Shown here: positions 7,519 through 18,146 of the stretch, piece by piece | Position numbering within the stretch: the first letter of the stretch is position 1 | How the letters are laid out: the number at the start of each line of letters is the position of its first letter | Assembly: GCA_019634615.1 (NCBI GenBank) | Contig: JAHCAZ010000026.1 | Span: 1-48,585 of the forward strand | Reading direction: 5' to 3' | Length of the DNA stretch: 48,585 nt | From: Opitutaceae bacterium | GTDB lineage: Bacteria; Verrucomicrobiota; Verrucomicrobiia; Opitutales; Opitutaceae | Position numbers and translations under genes: made by a program | Notes under the pieces: generated by a model | Database searches by the model: none | What the model was told of the DNA's origin: nothing | Seen by the model: only the letters and a program-made list of their open reading frames with translations

Positions 7519-8641
7519 CCTGCTCGGGCAGGACACGTTTGTTGATCGGGTGGACCATGACGGCGCAGACGCCACCGCCCTGGCGGTCCTTCAGGGTGAC
7601 CTCCCCGCCCATGTTGCGCAGGGCGTGGCGGGCGATGGTCAGGCCCATGCCGACGCCGACCGTGTTCTTGGAACTGATGAAGGGCTCGAAGACGTGGTCG
7701 CGGATCTTCGCGTCGAGGCCCCGGCCGCGGTCCTCGATGTTGATCTGCACCGCCGGCTCCTCCGGGTTCCGGCCCGTTGGCTCGGTGTTGAGCCAGATCG
7801 GTCGCGGGGCGCCGGCGGGAGCGTCGTAGCTCTCCCAGGCGTTCGTGAGCAGCTTGACGATCGCGTCCTCGAACACCTCGCAGTTCGTCTCGATCAGCTG
7901 CGCGCCCAGCGGGTTGTTCACGGTCACGGGCGCGTCGACCCTCAGCTCGTGGCGGAAGCGCGCGATGGCGTCGTCGATCATCTGCTGCAGGCTGCACTTG
8001 CTGGCCGGCGGGCGGGACTTGATGACGAGCGAGCTCAGCTGCTTGACGATGGCCACGATGCGCTGGACGGCTTCCTCGACGCTCTGGACGTTCTGCTTAA
8101 CGAGGTCCGGCTTGTCGTGGTAGGCCTTGATCAGGTCGAGATAACCGATGACCACGCCCAGGAGGTTGTTCAGGTTGTGGGCGATGCCCTGGGTCACGGC
8201 GCCGACGGAGGCGGCCCGGCGGGCCTCGACGAGCCGGCCCTGGAGGTTGAGCATCTCGCGGTTGATGGCCACCACGCGCAGCTGGGTGGAGACGCGCGCG
8301 AAGGTCTCGTCGAGGTCGATCGGCTTGGTGATGTAGTCCACCGCGCCGACGCCCAGGCCCTCGAGCTTGCCCTCCTTGGAGGAGCGCGCGGTGATGAAGA
8401 TCACCGGGATCGACTGCGTCTCCTCGTTGCCCTGGAGACGCTGGCAGACCTCGATGCCGTCCATGTCCGGCATCATCACGTCGAGCAGGATGAGGTCGGG
8501 CCGGTCCTTCACCACCTTGTCCAGGGCCTCGAGGCCGCTGTACGCGGTGGTTACGCGGATGCCCTCACGCTCGAGTTTCTTCTTGAGCAGCTGAACGTTG
8601 ATGGGCTGGTCGTCGACGACCAGGACGGTGGGCGCGGGCAT
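7511..8641 (-). CDS. Response regulator-histidine kinase fusion (REC-HisKA-HATPase)
   Basis: The 376-residue soluble protein has a receiver domain first (residues 5-120, acidic pocket D10/D11, phospho-acceptor D54 in LLDVMMPDMDG, Lys in ITKPIDL). A short helical linker leads to a kinase with the H-box QGIAHNLNNLLG (His155). An HATPase domain follows, with the N-box region KLLTNAWESYD, DRGRGLDAKI, a phosphate-lid FEPFISSKN and GVGMGLTIARHAL. There is no membrane segment, so it probably takes its input from another kinase and works as a relay. It lies between folD and proC with no DNA-binding regulator nearby; the target is unknown. Confidence 0.88.
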   Translation of the reverse strand: MPAPTVLVVDDQPINVQLLKKKLEREGIRVTTAYSGLEALDKVVKDRPDLILLDVMMPDMDGIEVCQRLQGNEETQSIPVIFITARSSKEGKLEGLGVGAVDYITKPIDLDETFARVSTQLRVVAINREMLNLQGRLVEARRAASVGAVTQGIAHNLNNLLGVVIGYLDLIKAYHDKPDLVKQNVQSVEEAVQRIVAIVKQLSSLVIKSRPPASKCSLQQMIDDAIARFRHELRVDAPVTVNNPLGAQLIETNCEVFEDAIVKLLTNAWESYDAPAGAPRPIWLNTEPTGRNPEEPAVQINIEDRGRGLDAKIRDHVFEPFISSKNTVGVGMGLTIARHALRNMGGEVTLKDRQGGGVCAVMVHPINKRVLPEQDE

Positions 8642-8697
8642 GGTGGAGGATTGTTGGGGATTGGCCGGCGGATGCAATCCCAGCCGCACCGCCGGGA

Positions 8698-9573
8698 TCA
8701 GTTCCGGGCGTTCTGGTGGAAGGCCTTGACCGTGTTCTTCATCAACATGGCGACGGTCATGGGTCCGACGCCGCCGGGCACCGGCGTGATCTTCGCGGCC
8801 AGGGGCGAGACGGAGGGGAAGTGGACGTCGCCGGTGAGGCGGTAGCCCGCCTTCTTGGTCGCATCGTTCACGCGGTTGATGCCCACGTCGATGACGACGG
8901 CGCCCGGCTTGACCATGTCGGCCGTGACGAACTCGGCGCGCCCGATGGCGGCGATGAGGACGTCGGCCTGGCGGGTGATCGCCGGCAGGTTGGCGGTGGC
9001 CGAGTGGCAGATGGTGACGGTGCCGTTGGCGCCGGCCTTCTTCTGGAGGGCGAGGAGGGCGACGGGCTTGCCGACGATGAGGGAGCGGCCGAGCACCACG
9101 ACGTGCTTGCCCTTCAAGTCGACGCCGCTGCGGGCGAGGATCTCCATGATGCCCGCGGGGGTGCAGGCGACGAAGGCGGTCGGGTCCTCCTGGGCGATCT
9201 TGCCGAGGTTGAGCGTGTTGAAGCCGTCGACGTCCTTGGCCGGCGAGACCTGCCGGAAGATCGCGACCTCGTCGATGTGCTTCGGCAGGGGCGACTGCAC
9301 GAGGATGCCGTCCACGCCCGGATCGTTGTTCAGCTGGTCGATCAGCGCGAACAGCTCGGCCTGGGAAATCGAGACCGGCGGGAGGATGATGCGGCTCTCG
9401 AGGCCGATCTCCGCGGCGGTCTTCTCCTTCTTTTTCACATAGGAAACCGAGGCGGGGTCGTCGCCCACGCGCACGAGCGCGATGCAAGGTTTGCGACCCT
9501 TGATCGCGGCAACCTCGGCCTTCAGTTCCGCCACGATGTCGGTGGCGATTTTGTTTCCGTCGATGAGTTCCAT
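8698..9573 (-). CDS. folD: Bifunctional methylenetetrahydrofolate dehydrogenase/cyclohydrolase
   Basis: The 291-residue enzyme interconverts 5,10-methylene- and 10-formyl-tetrahydrofolate. Catalytic residues are visible: Tyr and Lys in [10 protein letters not shown], Gln in [11 protein letters not shown], and Asp in PAKDVDGFN. The NADP-binding signature [14 protein letters not shown] and the C-terminal [11 protein letters not shown] are also present. The ATG at 9573 (MELIDG) fits the family N-terminus; a GTG seven codons upstream is an alternative. It is 56 bases upstream of the REC-kinase gene and 53 bases downstream of the SH3-like gene on the same strand. Confidence 0.94.
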   Translation of the reverse strand: MELIDGNKIATDIVAELKAEVAAIKGRKPCIALVRVGDDPASVSYVKKKEKTAAEIGLESRIILPPVSISQAELFALIDQLNNDPGVDGILVQSPLPKHIDEVAIFRQVSPAKDVDGFNTLNLGKIAQEDPTAFVACTPAGIMEILARSGVDLKGKHVVVLGRSLIVGKPVALLALQKKAGANGTVTICHSATANLPAITRQADVLIAAIGRAEFVTADMVKPGAVVIDVGINRVNDATKKAGYRLTGDVHFPSVSPLAAKITPVPGGVGPMTVAMLMKNTVKAFHQNARN

Positions 9574-9626
9574 GGTGAGAAGCGGGGACCGCACGCGGCG
9601 GCGCGGGCCGCCGATCCGTGCCGGCG

Positions 9627-10466
9627 TTACTTGAGCTGCAGACTTTCGACCTCGATCACGATGTCGCGGCCGCCCGGCATGGCTTTCGGCTTGCCGTAGA
9701 CCACGACCACGCGGTCGGTGTACTTTTCGATCTGCTCGGTCAGGAGCAGCTTCGTCAGGTCAAGGTAGGCGTAGCGCACGCCGGCATCGTCGTTGAGCTG
9801 CCAGTCGTAGGGCCGGCGCGGGGCGAAGGGTCGCTTGGAGGAGACGAATTTGCCCTGGAACAGGCGCGGCAGCACGCCGGAGCCGCCGTCATTGAGGCCG
9901 ACGACGGGGGCCGGGGCGCCGCCGGTCGCGGCACCGTAGGCCGTCGGCGTCATGGGCGCCGGGGCGACCGGGCGCGGGGCCGGGCTCGCGGCCGCGACGT
10001 CGTGGAGGACGGGTTGGGCGGGGGCGGAGTAGGCGGGGGCCGCGAGGCTGAGGCCGCCGGCGACGCGGATGAAGCCGGTAAGTTTTTTCTCGAGCCGGAT
10101 CTGCGTCCACTTGCCGCGCAGGCCCGTGATGGCGGCGGGATCGCCGGCTTCCATATAGGCGAGGATGGCGGAATCCTGGCTGGGCTGCAGGTGGATCGCG
10201 GAGCCCGGGCGGACGTCGAGGCTCTTGCCGATGTCCTTGTTCTGCACGTAGCCCTCGAAGGGCCCGGCGAGGTCGACGCCCACCCAGCCGCTCGGGGCCG
10301 GCGTGGCCGAGAAGACCGGGGCCGTGCCGGCCTTGAGGAACGTGATCGTCGGGGCCGACGCATCGGGGCGCGTGTGCACCGCCGTGGTCTCGGTTAGCGG
10401 CGAGGCCGCCAGGAACGGGACGGCGAGGAGGGCGAGGGCGTGGCGGATGACGGGTTTAAAGTTCAT
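9627..10466 (-). CDS. Exported SH3-like domain protein, function unknown
   Basis: The 279-residue protein has a cleavable signal peptide (residues 1-21, ending AVPFLAA-SP). Two short beta-rich SH3b-like repeats follow (about 28-75 and 80-135, with [15 protein letters not shown] and [15 protein letters not shown]). Then comes a Pro/Ala-rich linker (145-195), and last a compact beta-rich domain (200-279, [12 protein letters not shown] through VIEVESLQL) that resembles an OB-fold. It is likely periplasmic and could bind peptidoglycan, but I cannot name a function. Its start overlaps the rluB end by 11 bases. Confidence 0.75.
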   Translation of the reverse strand: MNFKPVIRHALALLAVPFLAASPLTETTAVHTRPDASAPTITFLKAGTAPVFSATPAPSGWVGVDLAGPFEGYVQNKDIGKSLDVRPGSAIHLQPSQDSAILAYMEAGDPAAITGLRGKWTQIRLEKKLTGFIRVAGGLSLAAPAYSAPAQPVLHDVAAASPAPRPVAPAPMTPTAYGAATGGAPAPVVGLNDGGSGVLPRLFQGKFVSSKRPFAPRRPYDWQLNDDAGVRYAYLDLTKLLLTEQIEKYTDRVVVVYGKPKAMPGGRDIVIEVESLQLK

Positions 10467-11250
10467 CGTGATCTGAAAGGGTGGCAGCTTGGCGGCGACC
10501 GGTCGGTGGACGCGGGACCTTGAACAAGAGTTCGACTTCCCTGCTAGTCAGTTGTTTCGCGGCCCGCAATGGGATTCCCTTCAGGCGGAACGCGCCGATC
10601 TGGTAGCGGCGCAGGCGCTTCACCTCGAAGCCGAGCGCGAGGAAGAGCAGGCGGATCTCGCGCTTCTTGCCGTGGTGCATGTGCACGTCGAGGTTCGTCG
10701 CCGTGTGGTCGGGCGAGGGGTTGACGAGCGCGGCGCGCTCCACCTGCAGGCGCTCGCCCTCGTACACGATGCCCTTGAGGAGCTGGGGAATCCGCGTGAA
10801 CGGGAAAGGCTGCTCGAGCACGACGTGGTAGCGCTTCACCACCACGTTCGACGGGTGCATCAGGCGGTGCGCGAGGTCGCCGTCGGTCGTGAGGATCACG
10901 AGCCCCTCGCTGTCCTTGTCGAGGCGGCCGGCGCAGAAAAAGCGGAATTTCGCGTACTCGCGCGGCAGCAGGTCGAAGACCGTGGCGGCGTTGTGCGGGT
11001 CGTCGTTCGAGCAGACCAGGCCGCGGGGCTTGTGCACCGCGAGGGTCAGCCGCGGCTGGGGCGTGCTGCGGACGGTCTTGCCCCCGCAGGTCACGCGGGA
11101 CACCCCCGGGACGATCTTCTGCCCCAGCGTGGCGACGGCGCCGTCGACCCAGACCTCACCCTGCGCGATCATCGCCTCCGCCTGGCGGCGGGAGCAGATC
11201 CCGGCATCAGCCAGGAATTTCTGGAGGCGGATTTCGGTGGATGAACCCAT
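10456..11250 (-). CDS. rluB: 23S rRNA pseudouridine synthase, RsuA/RluB family
   Basis: The 264-residue enzyme has an N-terminal S4 RNA-binding domain (RLQKFLADAGICSRRQAEAM, residues 8-27). The catalytic domain contains the family motif GRLDKDSEGLVILT, where the first Asp is the nucleophile, and a C-terminal GKKREIRLLFLALG block. RluB makes pseudouridine in helix 89 of 23S rRNA; RsuA and RluF relatives are hard to separate by eye, so the exact target is inferred. The ATG at 11250 (MGSSTEIRLQ) puts the S4 domain at the usual place. A second synthase of this superfamily is encoded at 44034. Confidence 0.85.
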   Translation of the reverse strand: MGSSTEIRLQKFLADAGICSRRQAEAMIAQGEVWVDGAVATLGQKIVPGVSRVTCGGKTVRSTPQPRLTLAVHKPRGLVCSNDDPHNAATVFDLLPREYAKFRFFCAGRLDKDSEGLVILTTDGDLAHRLMHPSNVVVKRYHVVLEQPFPFTRIPQLLKGIVYEGERLQVERAALVNPSPDHTATNLDVHMHHGKKREIRLLFLALGFEVKRLRRYQIGAFRLKGIPLRAAKQLTSREVELLFKVPRPPTGRRQAATLSDHDEL

Positions 11251-11284
11251 GGATGGGCCATGAGGCGACGAAATTCCCGCGGGA

Positions 11285-11329
11285 GCAAGCCCGCGCGGGC
11301 CCGAAGTTTGGCTTGCGCGGGCGCCCGCG
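11285..11329. repeat. Nested GC-rich palindromes in the rluB/cysJ divergent spacer
   Basis: The 99-base spacer holds an inverted repeat GCAAGCC (11285-11291) / GGCTTGC (11310-11316). A perfect 12-base palindrome GCCCGCGCGGGC lies at 11289-11300 and a perfect 14-base palindrome CGCGGGCGCCCGCG at 11316-11329. These can form alternative hairpins on either strand. A similar GCGGGC-AAGCC...GCCCGC hairpin occurs at 31312-31331 in another divergent spacer. This may be a REP-like element or only composition-driven structure. Confidence 0.4.
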
Positions 11330-11349
11330 GCGGACTTCATGCGGCACCC

Positions 11350-12513
11350 ATGTCCGCCGCCGCCGATCCGTCCCACTTCCACAAGGACAATCCGTTCCCC
11401 GCCCGCATCACGGAGAACCGGCTGTTGAACCGCACCGGGTCCAACAAGGAGACCCGCCATTTCGTCGTCAGCCTCGCCGGCAGCGGCCTGCACTACGAGG
11501 CGGGCGATTCGCTCGGCGTTTACCCGACCAATCGGCCGAGCGAGGTGGAGGAGATCATCACGCTGCTCGGCGCGCGGGGCGATGAACCGGTGCTGCCGGC
11601 GCGGGCGACCGACCCGATGCCCCTGCGGGCCGCGCTGACCCAGGGTCTCGACCTCGACCTCCCGACCCGGAAGATGGTCGAGGTGGTCGCCGGCAAGGTC
11701 GCCGATCCGGCCCACCGGCAGCGGTTGTCGGCCCTGCTGCAGCCGGAAGCCGCGGCGGAGCTCGAGCAGTTCCTGCACCAGCGCAGTTTCGTGGACTTCC
11801 TGGCCGAGTTCCCGACGGCCCGGTTCGCGCCCCAGGAATTCGTCGGCCTGCTCCGGCGCCTGATGCCCCGGCTCTACTCGATCGCCTCGTCGCCCAAGGT
11901 GCACCCGGACGCGGTGCACCTCACGGTCGTCGCGGTGCGCTACCGGACCAATGACCGCGACCGGGTGGGGGTGTGCTCGACCTTCCTGTCGGACCGGGTT
12001 GAGCTCAACGAGGACCCGGTGCCGGTGTTTGTCCATCACTCGCATTTCCGGCCCCCGGAGGATGGCCGCCGCGACTGCATCATGGTCGGCCCGGGCACCG
12101 GCATCGCACCGTTCCGCGCCTTCGTGCAGGACCGCGTCGCCGCGGGGGCGACGGGGCGCAACTGGGTATTCTACGGCGACCAGCAGCGCGCCACCGATTT
12201 CCTCTACGAGGACGAGTGGCTCGCCTATGCGGCCAAGGGTCAGGTGGCCCGGCTCGACCTCGCTTGGTCACGCGATCAGGAGCACAAGGTCTACGTGCAG
12301 GACCGGATGCGCGAACACGCGGCGGAGCTGTGGGCCTGGCTGCAGGGCGGGGCGCATTTCTACGTTTGCGGCGATGCCAAGCGCATGGCCAAGGACGTGG
12401 ATCTTGCCTTGCATGAGATTGTCGCCCAGCAAGGGGGGATGGACACCGCCGCGGCGGCCGCCTACATCAAGCAGCTCAAAAAGGAAAAGCGCTACCAGCG
12501 CGACGTTTACTAA
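11350..12513 (+). CDS. CysJ-like NADPH/FAD reductase lacking the flavodoxin domain
   Basis: The 387-residue protein covers the FAD and NADPH parts of the diflavin reductase family (CysJ, cytochrome P450 reductase). It has an FAD-binding barrel with an inserted helical domain, the FAD motif RLYSIASSP, then GVCSTFL, the nucleotide motif VGPGTGIAPFRAFVQDR, YVCGDAKRM, and the aromatic C-terminus YQRDVY. The usual N-terminal FMN flavodoxin domain is absent; the protein begins directly with PFPARI. It probably feeds electrons from NADPH to a separate flavodoxin, ferredoxin or sulfite reductase hemoprotein encoded elsewhere. The start ATG at 11350 was preferred to a frame-open codon 30 residues upstream with Arg/Ala-rich, non-homologous sequence. 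It is 15 bases before fabG. Confidence 0.82.
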   Translation: MSAAADPSHFHKDNPFPARITENRLLNRTGSNKETRHFVVSLAGSGLHYEAGDSLGVYPTNRPSEVEEIITLLGARGDEPVLPARATDPMPLRAALTQGLDLDLPTRKMVEVVAGKVADPAHRQRLSALLQPEAAAELEQFLHQRSFVDFLAEFPTARFAPQEFVGLLRRLMPRLYSIASSPKVHPDAVHLTVVAVRYRTNDRDRVGVCSTFLSDRVELNEDPVPVFVHHSHFRPPEDGRRDCIMVGPGTGIAPFRAFVQDRVAAGATGRNWVFYGDQQRATDFLYEDEWLAYAAKGQVARLDLAWSRDQEHKVYVQDRMREHAAELWAWLQGGAHFYVCGDAKRMAKDVDLALHEIVAQQGGMDTAAAAAYIKQLKKEKRYQRDVY

Positions 12514-12528
12514 ACCCGATCCCGATTC

Positions 12529-13281
<753 letters not shown>

Positions 13282-13310
13282 AGCCTCCGGTAGTATTCAA
13301 GACTTTACCC

Positions 13311-13574
13311 ATGGCCGAAACCAAACCCATCGAACAACGCGTTAAAGAGATCATCGTTAACCAACTCAACGTTAACGAGGAGCAGATCACGCCGACTGCC
13401 TCTTTTCTCGATGATCTTGGCGCCGATTCACTCGATACCGTCGAGCTGATCATGGCTTTTGAGGAAGAGTTCAAGGACGAGATCAAGGGTGAGATCCCGG
13501 AGTCCGACGCCGAGAAGCTCCAGACCGTTGGTCAGGTCATCGACTACATCAAGGCCAAGGCCGCCGCGAAGTAA
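13311..13574 (+). CDS. acpP: Acyl carrier protein
   Basis: The 87-residue acidic protein carries the phosphopantetheine site DSL in [19 protein letters not shown]. Compared with E. coli ACP there are about four extra residues in the loop before helix III ([17 protein letters not shown] against EFDTEIPDEEAEK). The ATG at 13311 ([11 protein letters not shown]) fits the family N-terminus. Codons here are less GC-biased than in neighbours, with GTT, AAC and GAA common, as expected for a very highly expressed gene. A terminator follows directly. Confidence 0.95.
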   Translation: MAETKPIEQRVKEIIVNQLNVNEEQITPTASFLDDLGADSLDTVELIMAFEEEFKDEIKGEIPESDAEKLQTVGQVIDYIKAKAAAK

Positions 13575-13588
13575 GTCCTCCCGTTTTC

Positions 13589-13637
13589 AGGCGCTCCGCC
13601 GGAGTTTTCACGGAAAATTCTGGCGGAGCGCCTTTTT
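13589..13637 (+). terminator. Rho-independent terminator after acpP
   Basis: A 12-base stem AGGCGCTCCGCC / GGCGGAGCGCCT encloses a second imperfect stem (GAGTTTTC / GAAAATTC with one G-T pair) and is followed by T5. It lies between acpP and fabF, so fabF is probably made by read-through or from its own start site. This would allow ACP to be made in excess. Confidence 0.88.
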
Positions 13638-13670
13638 GTTTTCTGGAATCTGCACCCTCGAATCTGCCCT

Positions 13671-14918
13671 ATGGATAATGCCGCCACGCGCCGGGTCGTC
13701 GTCACGGGTCTGGGAACGGTCACCGCCGTCGGTCGCACCGTGGACGAGTTCTGGTCGGGCCTGCTCGCCGGACGGTGCGGCATCGGCCGCGTCACGCATT
13801 TCGATCCCACGCAGTACGCCAGCCAGATCGGCGCCGAGGTGCACGACTGGGACCCGGCCCAGTACATGGACCCGAAGGAGGTCCGCCGGAACGACCGGTT
13901 CACGCACTTCGCCTACGCCGCGGCCATGCAGGCCGTGAAGGACGCCGGGCTCGACATGGCGCGGGAGGACGGGGACCTGGTCGGCGTGATCATCGGCTCC
14001 GGCATCGGCGGCATGCAGACGATCGAGACCCAGCACTCGGTGCTGCTCGAGCGCGGCCCGCGCAAGGTCTCGCCGTTCATGATCCCGGCGCTGATCAGCA
14101 ACATGGCCGGCGGCCTCGTGGCGATCGCCCTGGGCGCCCGCGGGCCGAATTTCGGCATCGTCTCGGCCTGCGCCACCGGCACCCACGCCATCGGCGAGGC
14201 CTTCCACGCCATCCGCCGCGGCGATGCCGAGGTCATGGTCGCGGGCGGCACCGAGGCGGCCATCACGCCGCAGGCCTATGCCGGGTTCTGCTCGATGAAG
14301 GCCATGAGCACCCGCAACGACGAGCCCGCGAGGGCCAGCCGGCCGTTCGACCGCAACCGCGACGGCTTCGTGATGGGCGAGGGCTCCGGCATCCTCGTGC
14401 TCGAGACGCTGGAGCATGCCCGCAAGCGCGGCGCCCGCGTCTATTGCGAGCTGGCCGGCTACGCCGCCACCTGCGACGCCCACCACATCACGCAGCCCGA
14501 TCCCGACGGCCGCGGCCTTTCGCTCGCGATGAAGCGCGCCCTGGCCTGCGCCCGCGCGACGCCCGACTCCGTCGACTACATCAACGCCCACGGCACCTCC
14601 ACGCCCTACAACGACAAGTTCGAGACCCTCGCGATCAAGCAGGTCTTCGGCGACCACGCGTTCAAGCTCGCCGTCAGCTCGACCAAGTCCATGACCGGCC
14701 ACCTGCTCGGCGCGGCCGGCGGCATCGAGTCGGTCGTGTGCGTGAAGACGATCGAGACCGGCCAGCTCGCCCCCACCATCAATCTCACCGAGCCCGACCC
14801 CGAGTGCGACCTCGACTACGTGCCCAACGTCGCCCGCGCCGCCAGGGTCCGCACCGTCCTGAGCAACAACCTCGGCTTCGGCGGCCAGAACGCGGCCGTG
14901 GTCTTCCGCGCCGTCTGA
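13671..14918 (+). CDS. fabF: 3-oxoacyl-ACP synthase II (KAS II)
   Basis: The 415-residue thiolase-fold condensing enzyme extends acyl-ACP with malonyl-ACP. The catalytic triad is visible: Cys in VSACATGTHAIGEAF, His in INAHGTSTPYND, and His in SSTKSMTGHLLGAAGG, where the Lys is also conserved. Length and the N-terminal RRVVVTGLGTVTAVG are typical. It ends five bases before the convergent hybrid kinase gene, without a visible terminator. Confidence 0.95.
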   Translation: MDNAATRRVVVTGLGTVTAVGRTVDEFWSGLLAGRCGIGRVTHFDPTQYASQIGAEVHDWDPAQYMDPKEVRRNDRFTHFAYAAAMQAVKDAGLDMAREDGDLVGVIIGSGIGGMQTIETQHSVLLERGPRKVSPFMIPALISNMAGGLVAIALGARGPNFGIVSACATGTHAIGEAFHAIRRGDAEVMVAGGTEAAITPQAYAGFCSMKAMSTRNDEPARASRPFDRNRDGFVMGEGSGILVLETLEHARKRGARVYCELAGYAATCDAHHITQPDPDGRGLSLAMKRALACARATPDSVDYINAHGTSTPYNDKFETLAIKQVFGDHAFKLAVSSTKSMTGHLLGAAGGIESVVCVKTIETGQLAPTINLTEPDPECDLDYVPNVARAARVRTVLSNNLGFGGQNAAVVFRAV

Positions 14919-14923
14919 CGCCC

Positions 14924-16729
<1,806 letters not shown>

Positions 16730-16783
16730 GCCGCGGGACGATGGCGGCTATCGCGGCACGGCGAAAGCGGAAATTTGGGCACG

Positions 16784-16810
16784 AAAAAGCCCGCGGCGAA
16801 CCGCGGGCTT
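16784..16810 (-). terminator. Rho-independent terminator of rpmB
   Basis: Read on the minus strand, the stem AAGCCCGCGG / CCGCGGGCTT with loop TTCG is followed by a further T run (TTTTT in all). It starts 21 bases after the rpmB stop. The UUCG-type loop is unusually stable. Confidence 0.9.
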
Positions 16811-16831
16811 CAGGAAAGGTTGACGCCGGAC

Positions 16832-17062
16832 TCAGGCCTTCTGGACCAGGCCGGACTTGATGACCTTGACCGAGACGAGGATGCGCTTGGTGCCGCCGTT
16901 GGGCATCTTCACGCGGATCCGCTGCAGGTTGGGGCGGAATTTACGCTTCGTGATGCTGGTCACGTGCGTGCCGATGCCGCCGCTTTTCTTGCTCTGACCC
17001 TTACGATTGATGGAGCTGCCCTTGACGGGGCGGCGACCGGTGATTGCACAAATTCTGGCCAT
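16832..17062 (-). CDS. rpmB: 50S ribosomal protein L28
   Basis: The 76-residue basic protein has the L28 pattern ARICAITGRRPVKGSSIN at the N-terminus and KRKFRPNLQRIRV in the middle. The zinc-binding CxxC form is not present, so this is the zinc-independent type. The 60-base gap upstream on the same strand separates it from the methyltransferase gene. It contains a TTAAAGGGTTGCGAGTAAAGGGT repeat-like stretch on the + strand and may hold its own promoter. Confidence 0.95.
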   Translation of the reverse strand: MARICAITGRRPVKGSSINRKGQSKKSGGIGTHVTSITKRKFRPNLQRIRVKMPNGGTKRILVSVKVIKSGLVQKA

Positions 17063-17122
17063 GTTTTGAGAGGTTAAAGGGTTGCGAGTAAAGGGTCGGT
17101 CAGGGGCGAAGCAAGGGGAATC

Positions 17123-18130
17123 TTATGCAATCTCCGCGGGCGGGCGGATCGCGTGCAGGACCTGGAATTTCTGCCCAAGATGGGCTGGGTGCAGCAGTTG
17201 CATGAGCGCGAGTTTGCGGGGGCTGAATCCGCCCGCCTCCGCGGCGATGGCCGCCTCGATGTACGCTCCCGCCTGCCGCATGAAGAACGCCTCGTGCGAC
17301 ATGAGCGCGGACGGGCGGAAGCCGGCCTCGGCCAGTCCGTCCGCCAGCCAGTCCCAGCACACGTGGCAGGTCAGGTCCTGTTCGCCGGGCCGGGCCAGGA
17401 GGTCGTTGCTCTGGGTATGGGCATGGTAGGCCCGTGCGGTGCCGGCGGGCGTGTGCTCGGCAAGCTCCGTCCAGGATTTGCCGTAATCGCAGGCGAGGAA
17501 GAGCCCGTGCCACGGCTCCGCCACGATCCGGCGCAGGAGGTCCGTCGCCGCGATCGGGGCATCGATGCGGTATCCCTCCGGTGCCTCGGCCGGGAGGGCG
17601 ACCGGGACCCCGGTGGCCGGCAAGTCGATCGCCGTGAGCGCCTCGCCCCGGATCGCCACGAAGGTCTCGCACCACTCGCCATGCGCACGGACGAAGCGGC
17701 GGCAGGGCTGGGCATCGAAGAGCTCGTTGGAAAAAACGATGCAGTCCCCGGCCAGCGCCAGCGGCTGCCCCAGCGTGATCGTGCGCGCCGCGCCAAACGG
17801 GTGCGTGCGCCCCTCCAGCAGCCCCCGGCCCTGCTCCGCGCCGATCTCGACGAAGGTCCAGCGGCGTGGATCGCCCGGCAGCAGGCTGCGGCAGGCCGCG
17901 ATGACCAGGTCGGCAAAGACCTCGCCCGACGTGGTCGCGGTGAAGAAATCGGTCCCCGGCCCGTAGCCCACCCGCCGCCGGTCCCGCGTGTAGTAACCCA
18001 CGGCGGGGTCGAACAGGGCGAGGTCCATGAACCGGTCGAACCGCAACCGGCCTTCGGGGCCGGCGGCGGAGCGGAAGGCGCTCAGGAAATCCGCCGGGCC
18101 GGCGGACGACTGGAGGGATGACGAACCCAT
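17123..18130 (-). CDS. SAM-dependent methyltransferase, MidA/NDUFAF7 (DUF185) family
   Basis: The 335-residue protein shows the DUF185 pattern: FDRFMDLALFDPAVGYYTR near the N-terminus, TDFFTATTSGEVFADLV, the SAM-binding strand FVEIGAEQGRGLLEG, and FSNELFDAQPCRRF, which matches ANEFFDALPxRxF in relatives. The eukaryotic member NDUFAF7 methylates an arginine of complex I subunit NDUFS2; the bacterial substrate is not established. It is divergent from ctpA with 16 bases between the starts, so the promoters must overlap the opposing coding regions. Confidence 0.85.
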   Translation of the reverse strand: MGSSSLQSSAGPADFLSAFRSAAGPEGRLRFDRFMDLALFDPAVGYYTRDRRRVGYGPGTDFFTATTSGEVFADLVIAACRSLLPGDPRRWTFVEIGAEQGRGLLEGRTHPFGAARTITLGQPLALAGDCIVFSNELFDAQPCRRFVRAHGEWCETFVAIRGEALTAIDLPATGVPVALPAEAPEGYRIDAPIAATDLLRRIVAEPWHGLFLACDYGKSWTELAEHTPAGTARAYHAHTQSNDLLARPGEQDLTCHVCWDWLADGLAEAGFRPSALMSHEAFFMRQAGAYIEAAIAAEAGGFSPRKLALMQLLHPAHLGQKFQVLHAIRPPAEIA

Positions 18131-18146
18131 TTACAAAGCGAAGCAG

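Noticed and set aside
8642..9487. N-terminal extension of the REC-kinase through the folD gene
   Set aside because: The open frame is antisense-like and Arg/Pro-rich; the receiver domain begins at the ATG at 8641.
11260..11349. Thirty-residue N-terminal extension of the CysJ-like reductase
   Set aside because: Arg/Ala-rich sequence that covers the palindromic spacer and shows no homology to the family.
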